Shown piece by piece: positions 6,681 through 16,900 of a DNA stretch of 64,000 bases (the first letter of the stretch is position 1; every line of letters begins with the position of its first letter). This DNA comes from Chitinophaga silvisoli (GTDB lineage Bacteria; Bacteroidota; Bacteroidia; Chitinophagales; Chitinophagaceae), in contig NZ_QTJV01000010.1 of the NCBI RefSeq assembly GCF_003412465.1, positions 1-64,000 of the forward strand, written 5' to 3'. The notes under the pieces were generated by a model. It ran no database searches, was not told where the DNA came from, and saw only the letters and a program-made list of their open reading frames with translations. The position numbers were made by a program, and so were the translations under genes.

Positions 6681-9212
6681 ATGGACCAGAATTTTTCACC
6701 GCAAGTAAAGGAGATCATTTCGTTTAGCAGAGAGGAAGCTCTACGCTTAGGGAATGATTTCATCGGCACAGAACACCTGCTGCTTGGCATTATCCGAGAG
6801 GGGGAAGGGACAGCTGTTAAAATTCTGCAGGCCTTGAATGTAGACCTTTATGAACTACGTAAGGAGGTTGAGTTGGCCGTAAAAGATAAGACTGGAAAGA
6901 ATATCGCCAATATCAATAGCCTCCCGCTTACAAGGCAGGCAGAGAAAGTAATCCGTGTAACGGTGCTTGAAGCAAAGGCACTGAAAAGTCCCACCGTGGA
7001 AACGGAGCACTTAATGCTTTCTATCCTCAAGAATAAAGAAAACGTTTGTACACAAATCTTACAACAGTTTGACGTGGATTACGACACTTTTAAAAACGAG
7101 CTGGGCTTCGTAAAGTCTGCTGATCCTAAGGCAGAATTTGATGATCCGGGAGAGGAAGAATTTGAAGATGAGCGTAAGAGTTTTGCCTCTAAGGCCAAAC
7201 AGACCAATACGAAGTCTAAAACTCCTGTGCTGGACAATTTCGGCCGGGATATTACCAAGCTGGCCGAGAGTGGCAGCCTTGACCCAATTGTAGGTCGCGA
7301 AGCGGAAATTGAGCGTGTATCGCAGATATTATCCCGCCGTAAAAAGAATAATCCGATCCTGATCGGTGAACCGGGAGTGGGTAAAACCGCTATCGTAGAG
7401 GGCCTGGCACTGCGCATCGTGCAGCGTAAGGTATCCCGCGTATTGTTCGACAAACGCGTTGTTAGCCTCGACCTCGCCGCACTGGTAGCTGGTACTAAAT
7501 ACCGTGGCCAGTTCGAGGAAAGGATGAAAGCCATCATGAATGAACTGGAGAAAAACAGAGATGTGATCCTGTTCATTGATGAAATCCACACGATCGTGGG
7601 TGCTGGTGGAGCTTCAGGATCCCTGGATGCTTCCAACATCTTCAAACCGGCCCTGGCTCGTGGTGAACTCCAGTGCATTGGTGCATCCACCCTGGATGAG
7701 TACCGCATGTACATTGAGAAGGATGGCGCTCTTGACCGTCGTTTCCAGAAAGTAATGGTAGACCCTCCAACCGTGGAGGAAACAATACAGATCCTCAACA
7801 ATATCAAACCAAGATATGAAGAGTATCACAACGTAAGCTATAACCAGGAAGCGATTGAAGCGTGCGTAAAACTGAGCGACCGCTACATGACAGACCGTTT
7901 GCTGCCTGATAAGGCGATTGACGTGCTGGATGAAGTAGGTGCCCGTGTACACCTCAAGAACATCAACGTTCCGCAGAACATCCTGGATCTGGAAAAACAG
8001 ATCGAAGATATCAAGCAGGAAAAAAATAAAGTCGTGAAGAGCCAGCGTTTCGAAGAAGCTGCTGCCCTGCGCGATACTGAAAAGAAACTAGGGGAAGACC
8101 TGGAACGCGCGAAAGCCGTGTGGGAAGAAGAAGTGAAACATAAACGCTACCCAATCGATGAAGAAGCCATCGCAGAAGTAGTGAGTATGATGACAGGCAT
8201 CCCTGTAAAACGTATGGTACAGGCCGAAACCGAAAAACTGCGCCGCATGGGCGAAGACCTGAAGGGTGCAGTAGTAGGTCAGGACGAAGCCATCAGCAAA
8301 GTAACAAAAGCTATTCAGCGTAACCGCGTAGGTCTGAAAGATCCTAAGAAACCAATCGGTACTTTCATCTTCCTGGGTCCTACAGGGGTTGGTAAAACTG
8401 AGCTGGCTAAATCACTCGCACGCTATATGTTCGATTCAGAGGATTCTCTGATCCGTATAGATATGAGTGAATACATGGAGAAATTCTCTGTAAGCCGCCT
8501 GATTGGTGCGCCTCCGGGATATGTAGGTTATGAAGAAGGTGGTCAGCTGACTGAAAAAGTTCGCCGTAAACCTTACTCCGTGATCCTGCTGGATGAAATC
8601 GAAAAAGCACATCCGGATATTTACAATATCCTGCTGCAGGTGCTCGACGATGGTATCCTCACCGATGGTTTGGGCCGTAAGGTAGACTTCAAGAATACAT
8701 TGATCATCATGACCTCTAACATTGGGGTTCGTCAGCTGAAAGATTTCGGTGCAGGCGTAGGTTTCTCTACCAATGCTAAATCTAACAGCGAAGAAGAGAA
8801 TACAAAATCAGTTATTGAAAAAGCACTGAAACGTACCTTCTCTCCTGAGTTCCTCAACCGTATTGATGATGTGATCATCTTCAACTCCCTGAGCAAAGAG
8901 CATATCTATACTATCATAGATATCACTATGCAGAGCGTGCTGAAACGTCTGGAAAACCTGGGCTTCAGCCTGGAACTGACCGACGAAGCAAAAGGATTCC
9001 TGGCAGAAAAAGGCTACGACCAGCAGTTCGGTGCCCGTCCACTGCACAGGGCGATCCAGAAATACCTGGAAGATCCTTTAGCAGAAGAGATCCTGAATAT
9101 GAATATTCACAACGGAGATGTATTGATTGCCGATCTGGACAAGGAAAATCAGAAACTGATTTTTACTTTAAAGAACTCAAGAAGTAACAAATCCGAGAAA
9201 TCAGAGGCTTAA
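6681..9212 (+). CDS. clpC: ATP-dependent Clp protease ATPase subunit ClpC
   Basis: The 843-aa AAA+ unfoldase feeds substrates to the ClpP peptidase. Order of parts: N-terminal double Clp-N repeat (about 1-145), first AAA+ module with Walker A GEPGVGKT at 229-236 and DEIH Walker B, a middle coiled coil with a UVR-like segment ([19 protein letters not shown], about 455-475), and the second AAA+ module with GPTGVGKT at 566-573 and Walker [10 protein letters not shown]. The GVGFS loop near residue 692 is the expected ClpP-contact loop. UVR plus short middle domain marks ClpC/ClpA type rather than the disaggregase ClpB. It is followed by a strong terminator, so it is monocistronic. No CtsR or McsB genes accompany it, as is usual outside Gram-positives. 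Confidence 0.96.
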   Translation: MDQNFSPQVKEIISFSREEALRLGNDFIGTEHLLLGIIREGEGTAVKILQALNVDLYELRKEVELAVKDKTGKNIANINSLPLTRQAEKVIRVTVLEAKALKSPTVETEHLMLSILKNKENVCTQILQQFDVDYDTFKNELGFVKSADPKAEFDDPGEEEFEDERKSFASKAKQTNTKSKTPVLDNFGRDITKLAESGSLDPIVGREAEIERVSQILSRRKKNNPILIGEPGVGKTAIVEGLALRIVQRKVSRVLFDKRVVSLDLAALVAGTKYRGQFEERMKAIMNELEKNRDVILFIDEIHTIVGAGGASGSLDASNIFKPALARGELQCIGASTLDEYRMYIEKDGALDRRFQKVMVDPPTVEETIQILNNIKPRYEEYHNVSYNQEAIEACVKLSDRYMTDRLLPDKAIDVLDEVGARVHLKNINVPQNILDLEKQIEDIKQEKNKVVKSQRFEEAAALRDTEKKLGEDLERAKAVWEEEVKHKRYPIDEEAIAEVVSMMTGIPVKRMVQAETEKLRRMGEDLKGAVVGQDEAISKVTKAIQRNRVGLKDPKKPIGTFIFLGPTGVGKTELAKSLARYMFDSEDSLIRIDMSEYMEKFSVSRLIGAPPGYVGYEEGGQLTEKVRRKPYSVILLDEIEKAHPDIYNILLQVLDDGILTDGLGRKVDFKNTLIIMTSNIGVRQLKDFGAGVGFSTNAKSNSEEENTKSVIEKALKRTFSPEFLNRIDDVIIFNSLSKEHIYTIIDITMQSVLKRLENLGFSLELTDEAKGFLAEKGYDQQFGARPLHRAIQKYLEDPLAEEILNMNIHNGDVLIADLDKENQKLIFTLKNSRSNKSEKSEA

Positions 9213-9252
9213 TAATAAAGCCATAGTTGATAGAAATGTTTTCCAATAAATG

Positions 9253-9283
9253 CTCCCGGGACCAAATCCCGGGAGTTTTTTTT
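9253..9283 (+). terminator. Terminator of clpC
   Basis: Perfect CTCCCGGGA / TCCCGGGAG stem with a CCAAA loop followed by eight T. Confidence 0.93.
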
Positions 9284-9386
9284 ATGGTAAAAGGGGGCAT
9301 TTTCTACCCCTTTCGTGTTAAACGATATATTTTTAACATATGTTTGTGAAATGAGTAAGATCACAAATCTCTTATTGATATTTTAC

Positions 9387-9417
9387 AAAAGAGGCGGTAA
9401 ATTTTACCGCCTCTTTT
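9387..9417. terminator. Bidirectional terminator downstream of the DUF4242 gene
   Basis: AAAAGAGGCGGTAAA faces TTTACCGCCTCTTTT with almost no spacer. The arms give T-runs on both strands. It ends the leftward DUF4242 transcript and anything coming from the left. Confidence 0.85.
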
Positions 9418-9421
9418 ATTT

Positions 9422-9694
9422 TCATTCCGCTGTGGTAGGATCAATCACCGTCACAATTTTGTGAATCGCATTTGCCGGAAATCCTCCTTTCCTCGCATGC
9501 TCCCTGATCGTCTCCTCATCCGGAGAAATGTAAATACAGAAAATCTTGTCTCCCGTCACATAACTCTGGACCCACTGAATCTGTGGACCCAGCTCCCTCA
9601 ATACACTACATGACGTTTGTGAAATACCCTGCAATTGTTCAGGGGTCAGGTCTCCCGCCCCGGGAATCTCCCGTTCGATGACAAATTTTGGCAT
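9422..9694 (-). CDS. DUF4242 family small protein
   Basis: A 90-aa cytoplasmic protein of the DUF4242 family, recognisable from MPKFVIEREIPGAGDLT at the start, a middle WVQSYVTGDKIFCIY strand, and the ending EHARKGGFPANAIHKIV. Members have a small ferredoxin-like fold; some are described as nickel-binding, but the function is not settled. No signal peptide is present. A TAATTTTA sequence on the minus strand at 9722-9715 could be its -7 element. It stands alone between clpC and the RHS operon, with a terminator on its 3' side. Confidence 0.85.
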   Translation of the reverse strand: MPKFVIEREIPGAGDLTPEQLQGISQTSCSVLRELGPQIQWVQSYVTGDKIFCIYISPDEETIREHARKGGFPANAIHKIVTVIDPTTAE

Positions 9695-9841
9695 GTTAAC
9701 AAGTTTTGGGGTGATAAAATTATACCTGCAAGTTAATGATTGTTATTCTTTTTACTTACTAATCCATTGAACCTGAGTAATGAACGCATAAAGTCTCTGT
9801 TAAGCATTGATGATTATTATTTTTAATTTGAAAAATTATTA

Positions 9842-9849
9842 TATGTTTG
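9842..9849 (+). promoter_or_regulatory. Candidate -7 element for the RHS operon
   Basis: TATGTTTG is a perfect TAnnTTTG match 40 bp before the first gene of the eight-gene run. A well-spaced upstream TTTG is not seen, so the promoter may be weak or activator-dependent. Confidence 0.45.
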
Positions 9850-9888
9850 TCCCGGTAATGTAGATAAAAAGAGACCCTATACCATAAC

Positions 9889-12225
9889 ATGCATAATTGT
9901 AGCGCATTGTTTAAACCCATGTGCACAGGTTTCTTACTTTTTAGCTATTGTTGTTTTCTAAATTTAAAGGGGTATTCTCAGGGACGTCGTACTGATAGTA
10001 TTATAAGATCACAGATCGATCCATTTGTACAACCTATTACAGAGACAGATAGTTTATTAAAGCAAATAAAACCCGGTAAACATGACATCCATATACCTGC
10101 CATTAAAAGGCCGGAGAAGCTGGCATTGCCCGCTAAACCTGCCATTTCATTTGATAAGGTAAGCATCTCCAACGAAGGATTGTTGGATCAGAACTACTTT
10201 GCAGGAGGTTATTATTACCTGAACAACGCGCAGATCAGCGGTGTGGCAACTATTTCCAAAATGCCACTGAACGCCGGTTTCCTGCACCAGGATCTCTTTA
10301 TGGACGGGCATTCATTCAAGAATACCTTTAAAGTAAGTTTCGATAAACAGGCTTTCCTGGATGGATACCGAAAACAATTGCAGGACCAGTTGAGTATTGA
10401 TCAGCTGGTACCCAAAGATTCCCTGTTGCAATCCATGAAATTGAAGGCAGAAGCAGGCATTCGCAGTCGTATGGATAGTCTGATGAGTGATTATAAGAAT
10501 AGTTTGTCTAAAAATATCCCCGCACTTGATACCCTGAAGGATTATACCAACAATGCAAATGTCAATGGCATTTTCCGTAACCTGCTGTCTGCTGCCTATG
10601 CAAAAGCCATCAGGGAAAAGGAAGCGAAACTAAAGCAACTACAGGAATCCAATGCAGACAAAGCACAGATGGCTGACCTGCAAAAAGAAATCGATGCCTA
10701 TTATAAACTGGTAAGTATCTATAATCAATACAGGGAATTACAAACAAAATACAATCTCTCTGACCTGCAGAAAAAGCTCAATGAGGAAACTGCCCAACGA
10801 AAAAAACAGTATGACCAGTTGATGAGCAAACCTTCTTCTGTAAAAGATCTGGCGCAGCAAAACCTGCAGCTCTCCGGCTTTGAGGAACTCCTCATGAGTA
10901 TTGAAAAATTAAACATCGGTCAGCATACCATTTCATTGAGCCCGCTCTCGCTTTATAGCTATCTCACCAATGGTGTCAGCATTGAAATCCTGACAAAGAA
11001 GAAACGCTATTTATTCCTGATGGCAGGCAAGGAAACAGACCTGAACAGTATTCAGGCCAGGGCAATATTTACATCTTTATACAATAACGATCATACCGCC
11101 GTAGGTCTGAGAATGGGGAAGGGGGCAATTGCGGATAATCATCTGCACTTCTCGCTTTTTAACTTCCATCAGTCCAAGAGTTATAGTGACGGTACCACAC
11201 TGGAAGTGCCGCAGAAGAATACGATGGTAATGGGACTGAGCAATCGTTTTGAAATAGGTGCTTCCTCCGCTGTAGAATTAGAATTGTCGCGCTCCTCGGC
11301 AGTATATAAAGACGCTGTTTATGAAATGGATACTTCTACCAGGCGGAGTGCCTTTCATGATATCATCAGCGGCAGTAACCTTGCCCAGGGATTGGCTGCA
11401 GATATCAAATATACGGGCAATTTTAGGGAGGAAGGATTGAATGTGATGGCTGAGTTAGCACACGTTGCTTCAGGCTATTATAACCCCGGAAATCCGTTTT
11501 TAAGCAGGGGTTCCAACACAGGTACCCTGCAGGTCAAAAAAGTATGGAAAAAGAAGTTTACCATCAATGCCCGGACCAATATCCGCCAGTATCACTATAC
11601 GACCCTGGCATCCAGCACCTGGTGGAATTTTAGTCACCTGATAGACCTGGGCCTGAAACTGAAAGGCGGACAACAGATCAGCATCAGGTACCAGCCCACC
11701 CGTGGTATTCAAAAGAGTAATGGCCAGCGTATTTTACAAAATGCGGCAGACATGGTCACTGTGAACCTGAACCTGCAAAAGATCCTGGGCACCACTATCT
11801 ATCGCAATAATATCAACACGATATACAATACATCCAGGTATGCGAATTTTTCAATGCTGTCTTCCAAAACCCTTACCCTGACATCGCTGCAGAGTGTAAC
11901 CCTTGGTGATAACCTGGTGTACTGGAATAATACTTATACCTATGCCATCGATCCTTCGGTCATTGCTTACATGAATACCAGCTTCAATACGGAAGCAGGT
12001 ATCAGCTATAAGGCAGGAGACAATGTAAGCTTGAGTTCATCGCTCATTTACAACAGTATCACAGGATATGTAAAACAGGTAGGTGGCCGCCAGAGTGTGT
12101 CTGCTACTATACATAAAAAAATAGAAACCAGTTTTTATATAGATGTTAAGCTGAACATACAGGAATCCTCCTCTTATTATGGAGAGCCTTTGACAGCCAA
12201 TTGTAGTATAAAATATAGCCTATAA
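9889..12225 (+). CDS. Secreted outer-membrane beta-barrel-like protein, first gene of RHS operon
   Basis: I do not recognise a named family for this 778-aa protein. It has an N-terminal hydrophobic signal segment (about 12-30, ending GYSQ). A charged, heptad-rich, coiled-coil region runs from about 155 to 335 (for example REKEAKLKQLQESNADK, then KKLNEETAQRKKQ). The remaining 440 residues or so alternate polar and hydrophobic residues in short strands (LFLMAGKETD, LHFSLFNFHQSK, FTINARTNIRQYHY), and the chain ends in a strand closing CSIKYSL. This is how an outer-membrane barrel reads. It is the promoter-proximal gene, eight bases before the next, in a run that includes two giant exported proteins lacking sorting domains. 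A role as anchor or export pore is therefore attractive but unproven. Confidence 0.7.
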   Translation: MHNCSALFKPMCTGFLLFSYCCFLNLKGYSQGRRTDSIIRSQIDPFVQPITETDSLLKQIKPGKHDIHIPAIKRPEKLALPAKPAISFDKVSISNEGLLDQNYFAGGYYYLNNAQISGVATISKMPLNAGFLHQDLFMDGHSFKNTFKVSFDKQAFLDGYRKQLQDQLSIDQLVPKDSLLQSMKLKAEAGIRSRMDSLMSDYKNSLSKNIPALDTLKDYTNNANVNGIFRNLLSAAYAKAIREKEAKLKQLQESNADKAQMADLQKEIDAYYKLVSIYNQYRELQTKYNLSDLQKKLNEETAQRKKQYDQLMSKPSSVKDLAQQNLQLSGFEELLMSIEKLNIGQHTISLSPLSLYSYLTNGVSIEILTKKKRYLFLMAGKETDLNSIQARAIFTSLYNNDHTAVGLRMGKGAIADNHLHFSLFNFHQSKSYSDGTTLEVPQKNTMVMGLSNRFEIGASSAVELELSRSSAVYKDAVYEMDTSTRRSAFHDIISGSNLAQGLAADIKYTGNFREEGLNVMAELAHVASGYYNPGNPFLSRGSNTGTLQVKKVWKKKFTINARTNIRQYHYTTLASSTWWNFSHLIDLGLKLKGGQQISIRYQPTRGIQKSNGQRILQNAADMVTVNLNLQKILGTTIYRNNINTIYNTSRYANFSMLSSKTLTLTSLQSVTLGDNLVYWNNTYTYAIDPSVIAYMNTSFNTEAGISYKAGDNVSLSSSLIYNSITGYVKQVGGRQSVSATIHKKIETSFYIDVKLNIQESSSYYGEPLTANCSIKYSL

Positions 12226-12233
12226 TCCCTTCT

Positions 12234-13316
12234 ATGAAGTACATCTTATTTTTCATTGCGATGTTGACCGGCAGTGTGCTGCATGCACAGGTGCTGATCA
12301 ACTACCAACCCGCCATCAACGGGCAAACCCTTGATGGATTGTCTTTAGCCCAGATTGTGAATACCGGTGTACAGGTAACGGGTTCACTTAAAATCACTGT
12401 AAAGGACGGGAGTACCGCTGGTGTAGTCAGCATTATCGTTCCTGCGCTGACGATACGCCCGGGAGTGAATGCCCTGAACAAAGGCGTAATGCGCAGTGCC
12501 AGTATCCGCTTTGGCGAGAGCCCTGCTGCTGCTTTACTTAGTCAGTCAGGCCGATTTCCTGAAGGGGAATATGAATACTGCTTTGAAGTCAGTGTGCCCG
12601 ATGTAAAACCCAGCCTGCCTCCTGTGATTTATGAAAATTGTTTTCAGCAGACCTTACAACCCAGCACGCCATTATTGTTAATCGACCCTTACAATGGTGC
12701 GGAGATCTGTAATGTACGTCCGGCCTTCAGCTGGCAGCCACCTATGCCTTTTGTAAACAGTATGCGTTATCGCCTGGTGGTAGTGCCAAAAGGAGATGAT
12801 GAAACACCTGAAGCTGCGATTGCCAACAATCGTCCTGTGATCAACAAGGGCGACTTCCGCCAGCAGCATATCAATTATCCAACTACGTCTCCTGACCTGG
12901 TAAAAGGCCAGGAATATGCGTGGCAGGTAAGTGTGTATAGTGGTAGTGTGCTGATCTCCAGCTCTGAAATCTGGACATTCCGCATTCAGTGTGACGATAA
13001 GCTGGATACTTTACAAGGCGGGTCATTCAGGGAACTGACTGCCGAAGGGAACAAGAACTTTTACATTGTGACGGATGGCATTGTTCGTTTTGCATTTACG
13101 AACTATTACAACGATAGTCAGCTGCAATACGAAATTGTTGACCTGGCTAATCCGGAAAACAGTGTGAAGAAACTCCCCCGCGTGCAGATGCATGCCGGTC
13201 ATAATAAAGCAGAGATTAAACCCGCCGGCTTAATCAGCGGTAAACAATACCTATTAAAAATTAAGAATGCTGATAAGCAGGAGCTGATCATGCGCTTCAT
13301 TTATCAGGATAACTAA
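12234..13316 (+). CDS. Secreted protein with Ig-like domains, TANFOR-like
   Basis: A 360-aa exported protein. The signal peptide is MKYILFFIAMLTGSVLHAQ, cleaved after HA. The mature chain starts VLINYQPAINGQ and has beta-rich segments, one of which (PAFSWQPPMP, then YRLVVVPKG and EYAWQVSVYSG, about 165-250) is a fibronectin/Ig-like fold in which a sentence-like pattern 'W..P....Y.L.V' is visible. It resembles secreted Bacteroidetes proteins annotated with a TANFOR domain, but I am not certain. Eight bases separate it from the barrel-like gene and fifteen from the lipoprotein gene, so it belongs to the same transcript. A structural or chaperone role for the giant proteins is a guess. Confidence 0.65.
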   Translation: MKYILFFIAMLTGSVLHAQVLINYQPAINGQTLDGLSLAQIVNTGVQVTGSLKITVKDGSTAGVVSIIVPALTIRPGVNALNKGVMRSASIRFGESPAAALLSQSGRFPEGEYEYCFEVSVPDVKPSLPPVIYENCFQQTLQPSTPLLLIDPYNGAEICNVRPAFSWQPPMPFVNSMRYRLVVVPKGDDETPEAAIANNRPVINKGDFRQQHINYPTTSPDLVKGQEYAWQVSVYSGSVLISSSEIWTFRIQCDDKLDTLQGGSFRELTAEGNKNFYIVTDGIVRFAFTNYYNDSQLQYEIVDLANPENSVKKLPRVQMHAGHNKAEIKPAGLISGKQYLLKIKNADKQELIMRFIYQDN

Positions 13317-13331
13317 AAAAGACAGAGACCT

Positions 13332-13892
13332 ATGAAATTCTGTAATTACCTGCCAGTTTTATTGGCATGTGTGGTGGCTTTTTGCTCCTGCCATCGAAAT
13401 ACAGCTGCTAAGGACCTTATAACCTATGTAAATGATCCGGGTAATGGGATTACCCAGGAGCAGGATATCAGGGACAATCATCTTCAGCTGCAATACATTC
13501 CATCGACCCTGCAGGTCTTGTCAGTAAACGGGAGTGAGCTTTCTGCAACTGCACTTCAGCAGGAGAAACAGAAGTACGACAGTTTTATGTACTTCCGCTT
13601 TTCTATCCTGAATAGTGTGTATAAGCCGGCAGGTGATACGCTGAACTACCTCAACTTCAATATGCAGGATGACATGATGCTGGTGACTGATAACAAAGAC
13701 ACGGTACCCTGTGTGTTTTATCAGAAGATTGCCGGTGCCAACAAGTTTAACAATGAGTTTATAGTGGTCTTCGAAAAACCACTGCAGGAGATGTCTGATT
13801 TCCACTTTGTGTATACGGATAAGGTATTTGGACTGGCGACAAGGTCTTTCCCTTTCAGGCGTGCAGACCTCGACCATATTCCCCAATTATAA
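13332..13892 (+). CDS. Putative lipoprotein in RHS operon
   Basis: A 186-aa protein with a short hydrophobic signal (YLPVLLACVVAF) ending in C18-S-C20, which could be a lipobox, so it is probably a lipoprotein. The mature part is acidic to neutral and beta-rich (LQLQYIPSTLQVLSVNGS, TVPCVFYQKIAG, NEFIVVFEKPL). No known domain is recognised. It lies between the Ig-like secreted protein and the 2147-aa protein with gaps of 15 and 10 bp. As an envelope-anchored factor next to giant exported proteins, it may help them fold or cross the periplasm; this is inference only. Confidence 0.6.
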   Translation: MKFCNYLPVLLACVVAFCSCHRNTAAKDLITYVNDPGNGITQEQDIRDNHLQLQYIPSTLQVLSVNGSELSATALQQEKQKYDSFMYFRFSILNSVYKPAGDTLNYLNFNMQDDMMLVTDNKDTVPCVFYQKIAGANKFNNEFIVVFEKPLQEMSDFHFVYTDKVFGLATRSFPFRRADLDHIPQL

Positions 13893-13902
13893 CCCAAACA
13901 CG

Positions 13903-16900
13903 ATGAATCGAATTTTACGATATAAAAAACCTATAGCGATGTTCCTGCTTTGTGTGCTGGGAACACAGCTACTCCTGTCCAATGCCGTTTATGCATTGAC
14001 GACAGGGCCATCACAGCCTGAGATGAAGGGATTTGAACCGGCGGGTACGGAGAATATGGTGGACCTCTTCTCCGGTGATTTTAATTATAGCATCCCCCTG
14101 ATCAGCGTAGATGGATACCCTATCAATATGGCCTATCACTCAGGAAGTGGTATGGACGATGAAGCCAGCTGGGTAGGCCTTGGATGGTCCCTGAACCCCG
14201 GTGTGGTAAACCGGCAGATGAGAGGGATCCCGGATGATTTTGACGGTGACCCGGTGATCAAGGAATTCAATATGAAGCAGAATACTACTGCCGGTTTGAA
14301 ACTGGTAGCCAGTCCTGAATTCTTTGGTTTTGGTAAAGCAAAGATTTCCCTGAACGCAGGGATCTTCAAGAATTCCTACAGGGGTTATGGTGCGGAAGTG
14401 GGTGTGAATGCCACGATTGGTTTAACGAATAGTGGTGCTGGTGCGATGACCGTAGGCCTGAACTCCAATTCTCAGTCAGGTGTGGATGTAAGTGCCAATG
14501 TGAATTTTTCCATGCAGGTAAAGAGTGGGGAGACCAAAGATGTTTCTCCCGGTTTGTCCGTAGGTTCTTCCTATAATTCCCGTTCCGGTATCAAAGGCCT
14601 GACACTGAGTGCCAGTGCTGATTATATGGGAAAGGAGATTTCCTCTACCGAGACTTCATTCAACTTCGCATCACCTGCCTATACGCCCAGCAGTACAATT
14701 GCATTCAGCAATGAATCTTATACACTGAGTGGTAGCCTGGGACCGGCGATCATGGGGGTTTATGGAAAACTGGGTTTTACAGGTTACTATAATAAGCAAA
14801 CGGTTGCCAACAAGCGGGCATCCCACAAGTCATATGGTTTTCTGCATGCTGAAAAAGGAAAGAGTGATATCAATGGCCTGATGGACTTCAACAGGGAAAA
14901 AGATATGCCTTATAATGACCAGTTACCCTATCTCCCTTTGCCCGTACCTACTTACGACTTGTTCAGTGTAAGCAATCAGTCTACAAGTGGACAGTTCCGT
15001 GTGTTCAGGAATGGTAGTGGAATCTTTTTCGATCCCAAGACAGAAGATAAGAACGGAGACGTATCGCTGGGTGTGGAAGTGGGTGCCGGTGCATATTTTC
15101 AGGCAGGTGTGGATCTGAATGGTCAATCGCTGACCACCAGGACCAATAAGTGGTCATCTGATAATGACTATAGCAGCAAGGGAGATTTTCAGGCTGCAGA
15201 TGCTGCTAACCCTGTATTCGAACCGGCGTATTTTAAGCGCTCAGGTGAGAAGTCAGAAATGGATACAGGCTACTATTCTACTTTTCAGAGAGAGGGTGTG
15301 GCGGGTATTAATACAAGTCTGAATGGCGAAAAGACCCGTGCACTGGCACAATGGAAAACAAAGTCTGGCGTAGTACCTGTTTCACAGGCCATCAAAAGAA
15401 ACAAGCGCGAAACAAGACAGGCAGTATTCAGTTATCTCACTGCATCAGAGGCCAACAAATATGGCCTGGATAAAACGATCAAGAGTTATCCTGCCAATAC
15501 CCTGGTGTTGCAATGTGACGATAGCAGGATTGAGAACATCAGCCGGCTGAATACGAATGCCAAATCTCATCACATGTCGCAGGTAACAGTCCTGGACAAT
15601 AATGGCAGCAGATATATCTATGGCATTCCCGCATATAACACTTACCAGGAAGAGGTTTCTTTTAGCGTAGATGCTGCAAAGGGAGACCGCAATACTGGTT
15701 TGGTAGGTTATACAAGTCAGGATGCCAGTGCTTCTAATAACCAGGGAAGGGATGGCTATTACAGCAAGGACATCATGCCTGCGTATGCACATTCCTTCCT
15801 GCTTACCGGCATGCTCACCAGTGACTATGTAGATGTAACCGGCAATGGGATCAGTGATGATGACCTGGGCAATGCCGTGAAATTTAATTATACCAGACAG
15901 GCTGGTTTATTTGGCTGGCGAACACCATTCGATAAGGATAAAGCCAACTACAATGAAAGCATGCGAAGCGATAAGCGGGATGACAGGGGGAGTTATGTAT
16001 ATGGGACTAAGGAGATCTGGTATACCCACTCTATAGAAGGCAGGACAATGATCGCCCTGTTCATATTGGGAGATCGTGAAGATGGTATGGGGGCAAAAGA
16101 TAATACCGGTGGTATAGATACAGATCATCATCAGCGCTACCTGGACAGAATCGAATTGTACTCCAAGGCTGATCTGCAACAAAATGGCAGTGCAGCGGTG
16201 CCTGTAAAAACGGTGCATTTTGAGTATGACTATTCTTCCTGCCCGGGTGTAACAAACAATTCAGGTAAGGCTGTCATGAAGGATGGTGTGAACATCAATG
16301 CTCAAAAAGGCAAGCTCACGCTGAGAAAGGTGTACTTCACCTTTGGGAAGAATGGCAAAGGAATCCTGCAACCTTACAAGTTCAATTACCAGCAAACCAT
16401 CAATGGTACGATCGTTAATTATTCCCATAAGCAGGCTGACCGCTGGGGTACTTACAAGGATAACCAGGCTAACGAAGGTGCGCTGAACAATGATGAGTTT
16501 CCCTATACCATCCAGGACAAAACAAAGGCAGATGCTTATGCTGCTATGTGGCAACTGAATGATATTGAGTTGCCGGCTGGTGGTCATATCAAACTGGACT
16601 ATGAGGCCGATGACTATGCATATGTGCAGGATAAACGTGCACAACAAATGTGCTTTGTGAAAGGTATTGACAATGCAGGACAGAAGTCGGGACTGATCAA
16701 TGCACGACGCTTATTAATCAAACTACCACAGCCGGTAAGCAACCTGGCGGAAATGAAGTACCGGTATTTTGAAGGGATGACAAACCTGTATTACAGGTTA
16801 TATGTCAATCTTGACAATGCGGGGCATTACGAATATGTACCGGGCTATGGTACGATCACGAATGTTTCGATGGTAGATAATACTACGGCGGCAGTAGAGT

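Noticed and set aside
13807-13902. Upstream start for the 2147-aa protein
   Set aside because: It lies within the preceding lipoprotein gene and would hide the signal peptide that begins at 13903.
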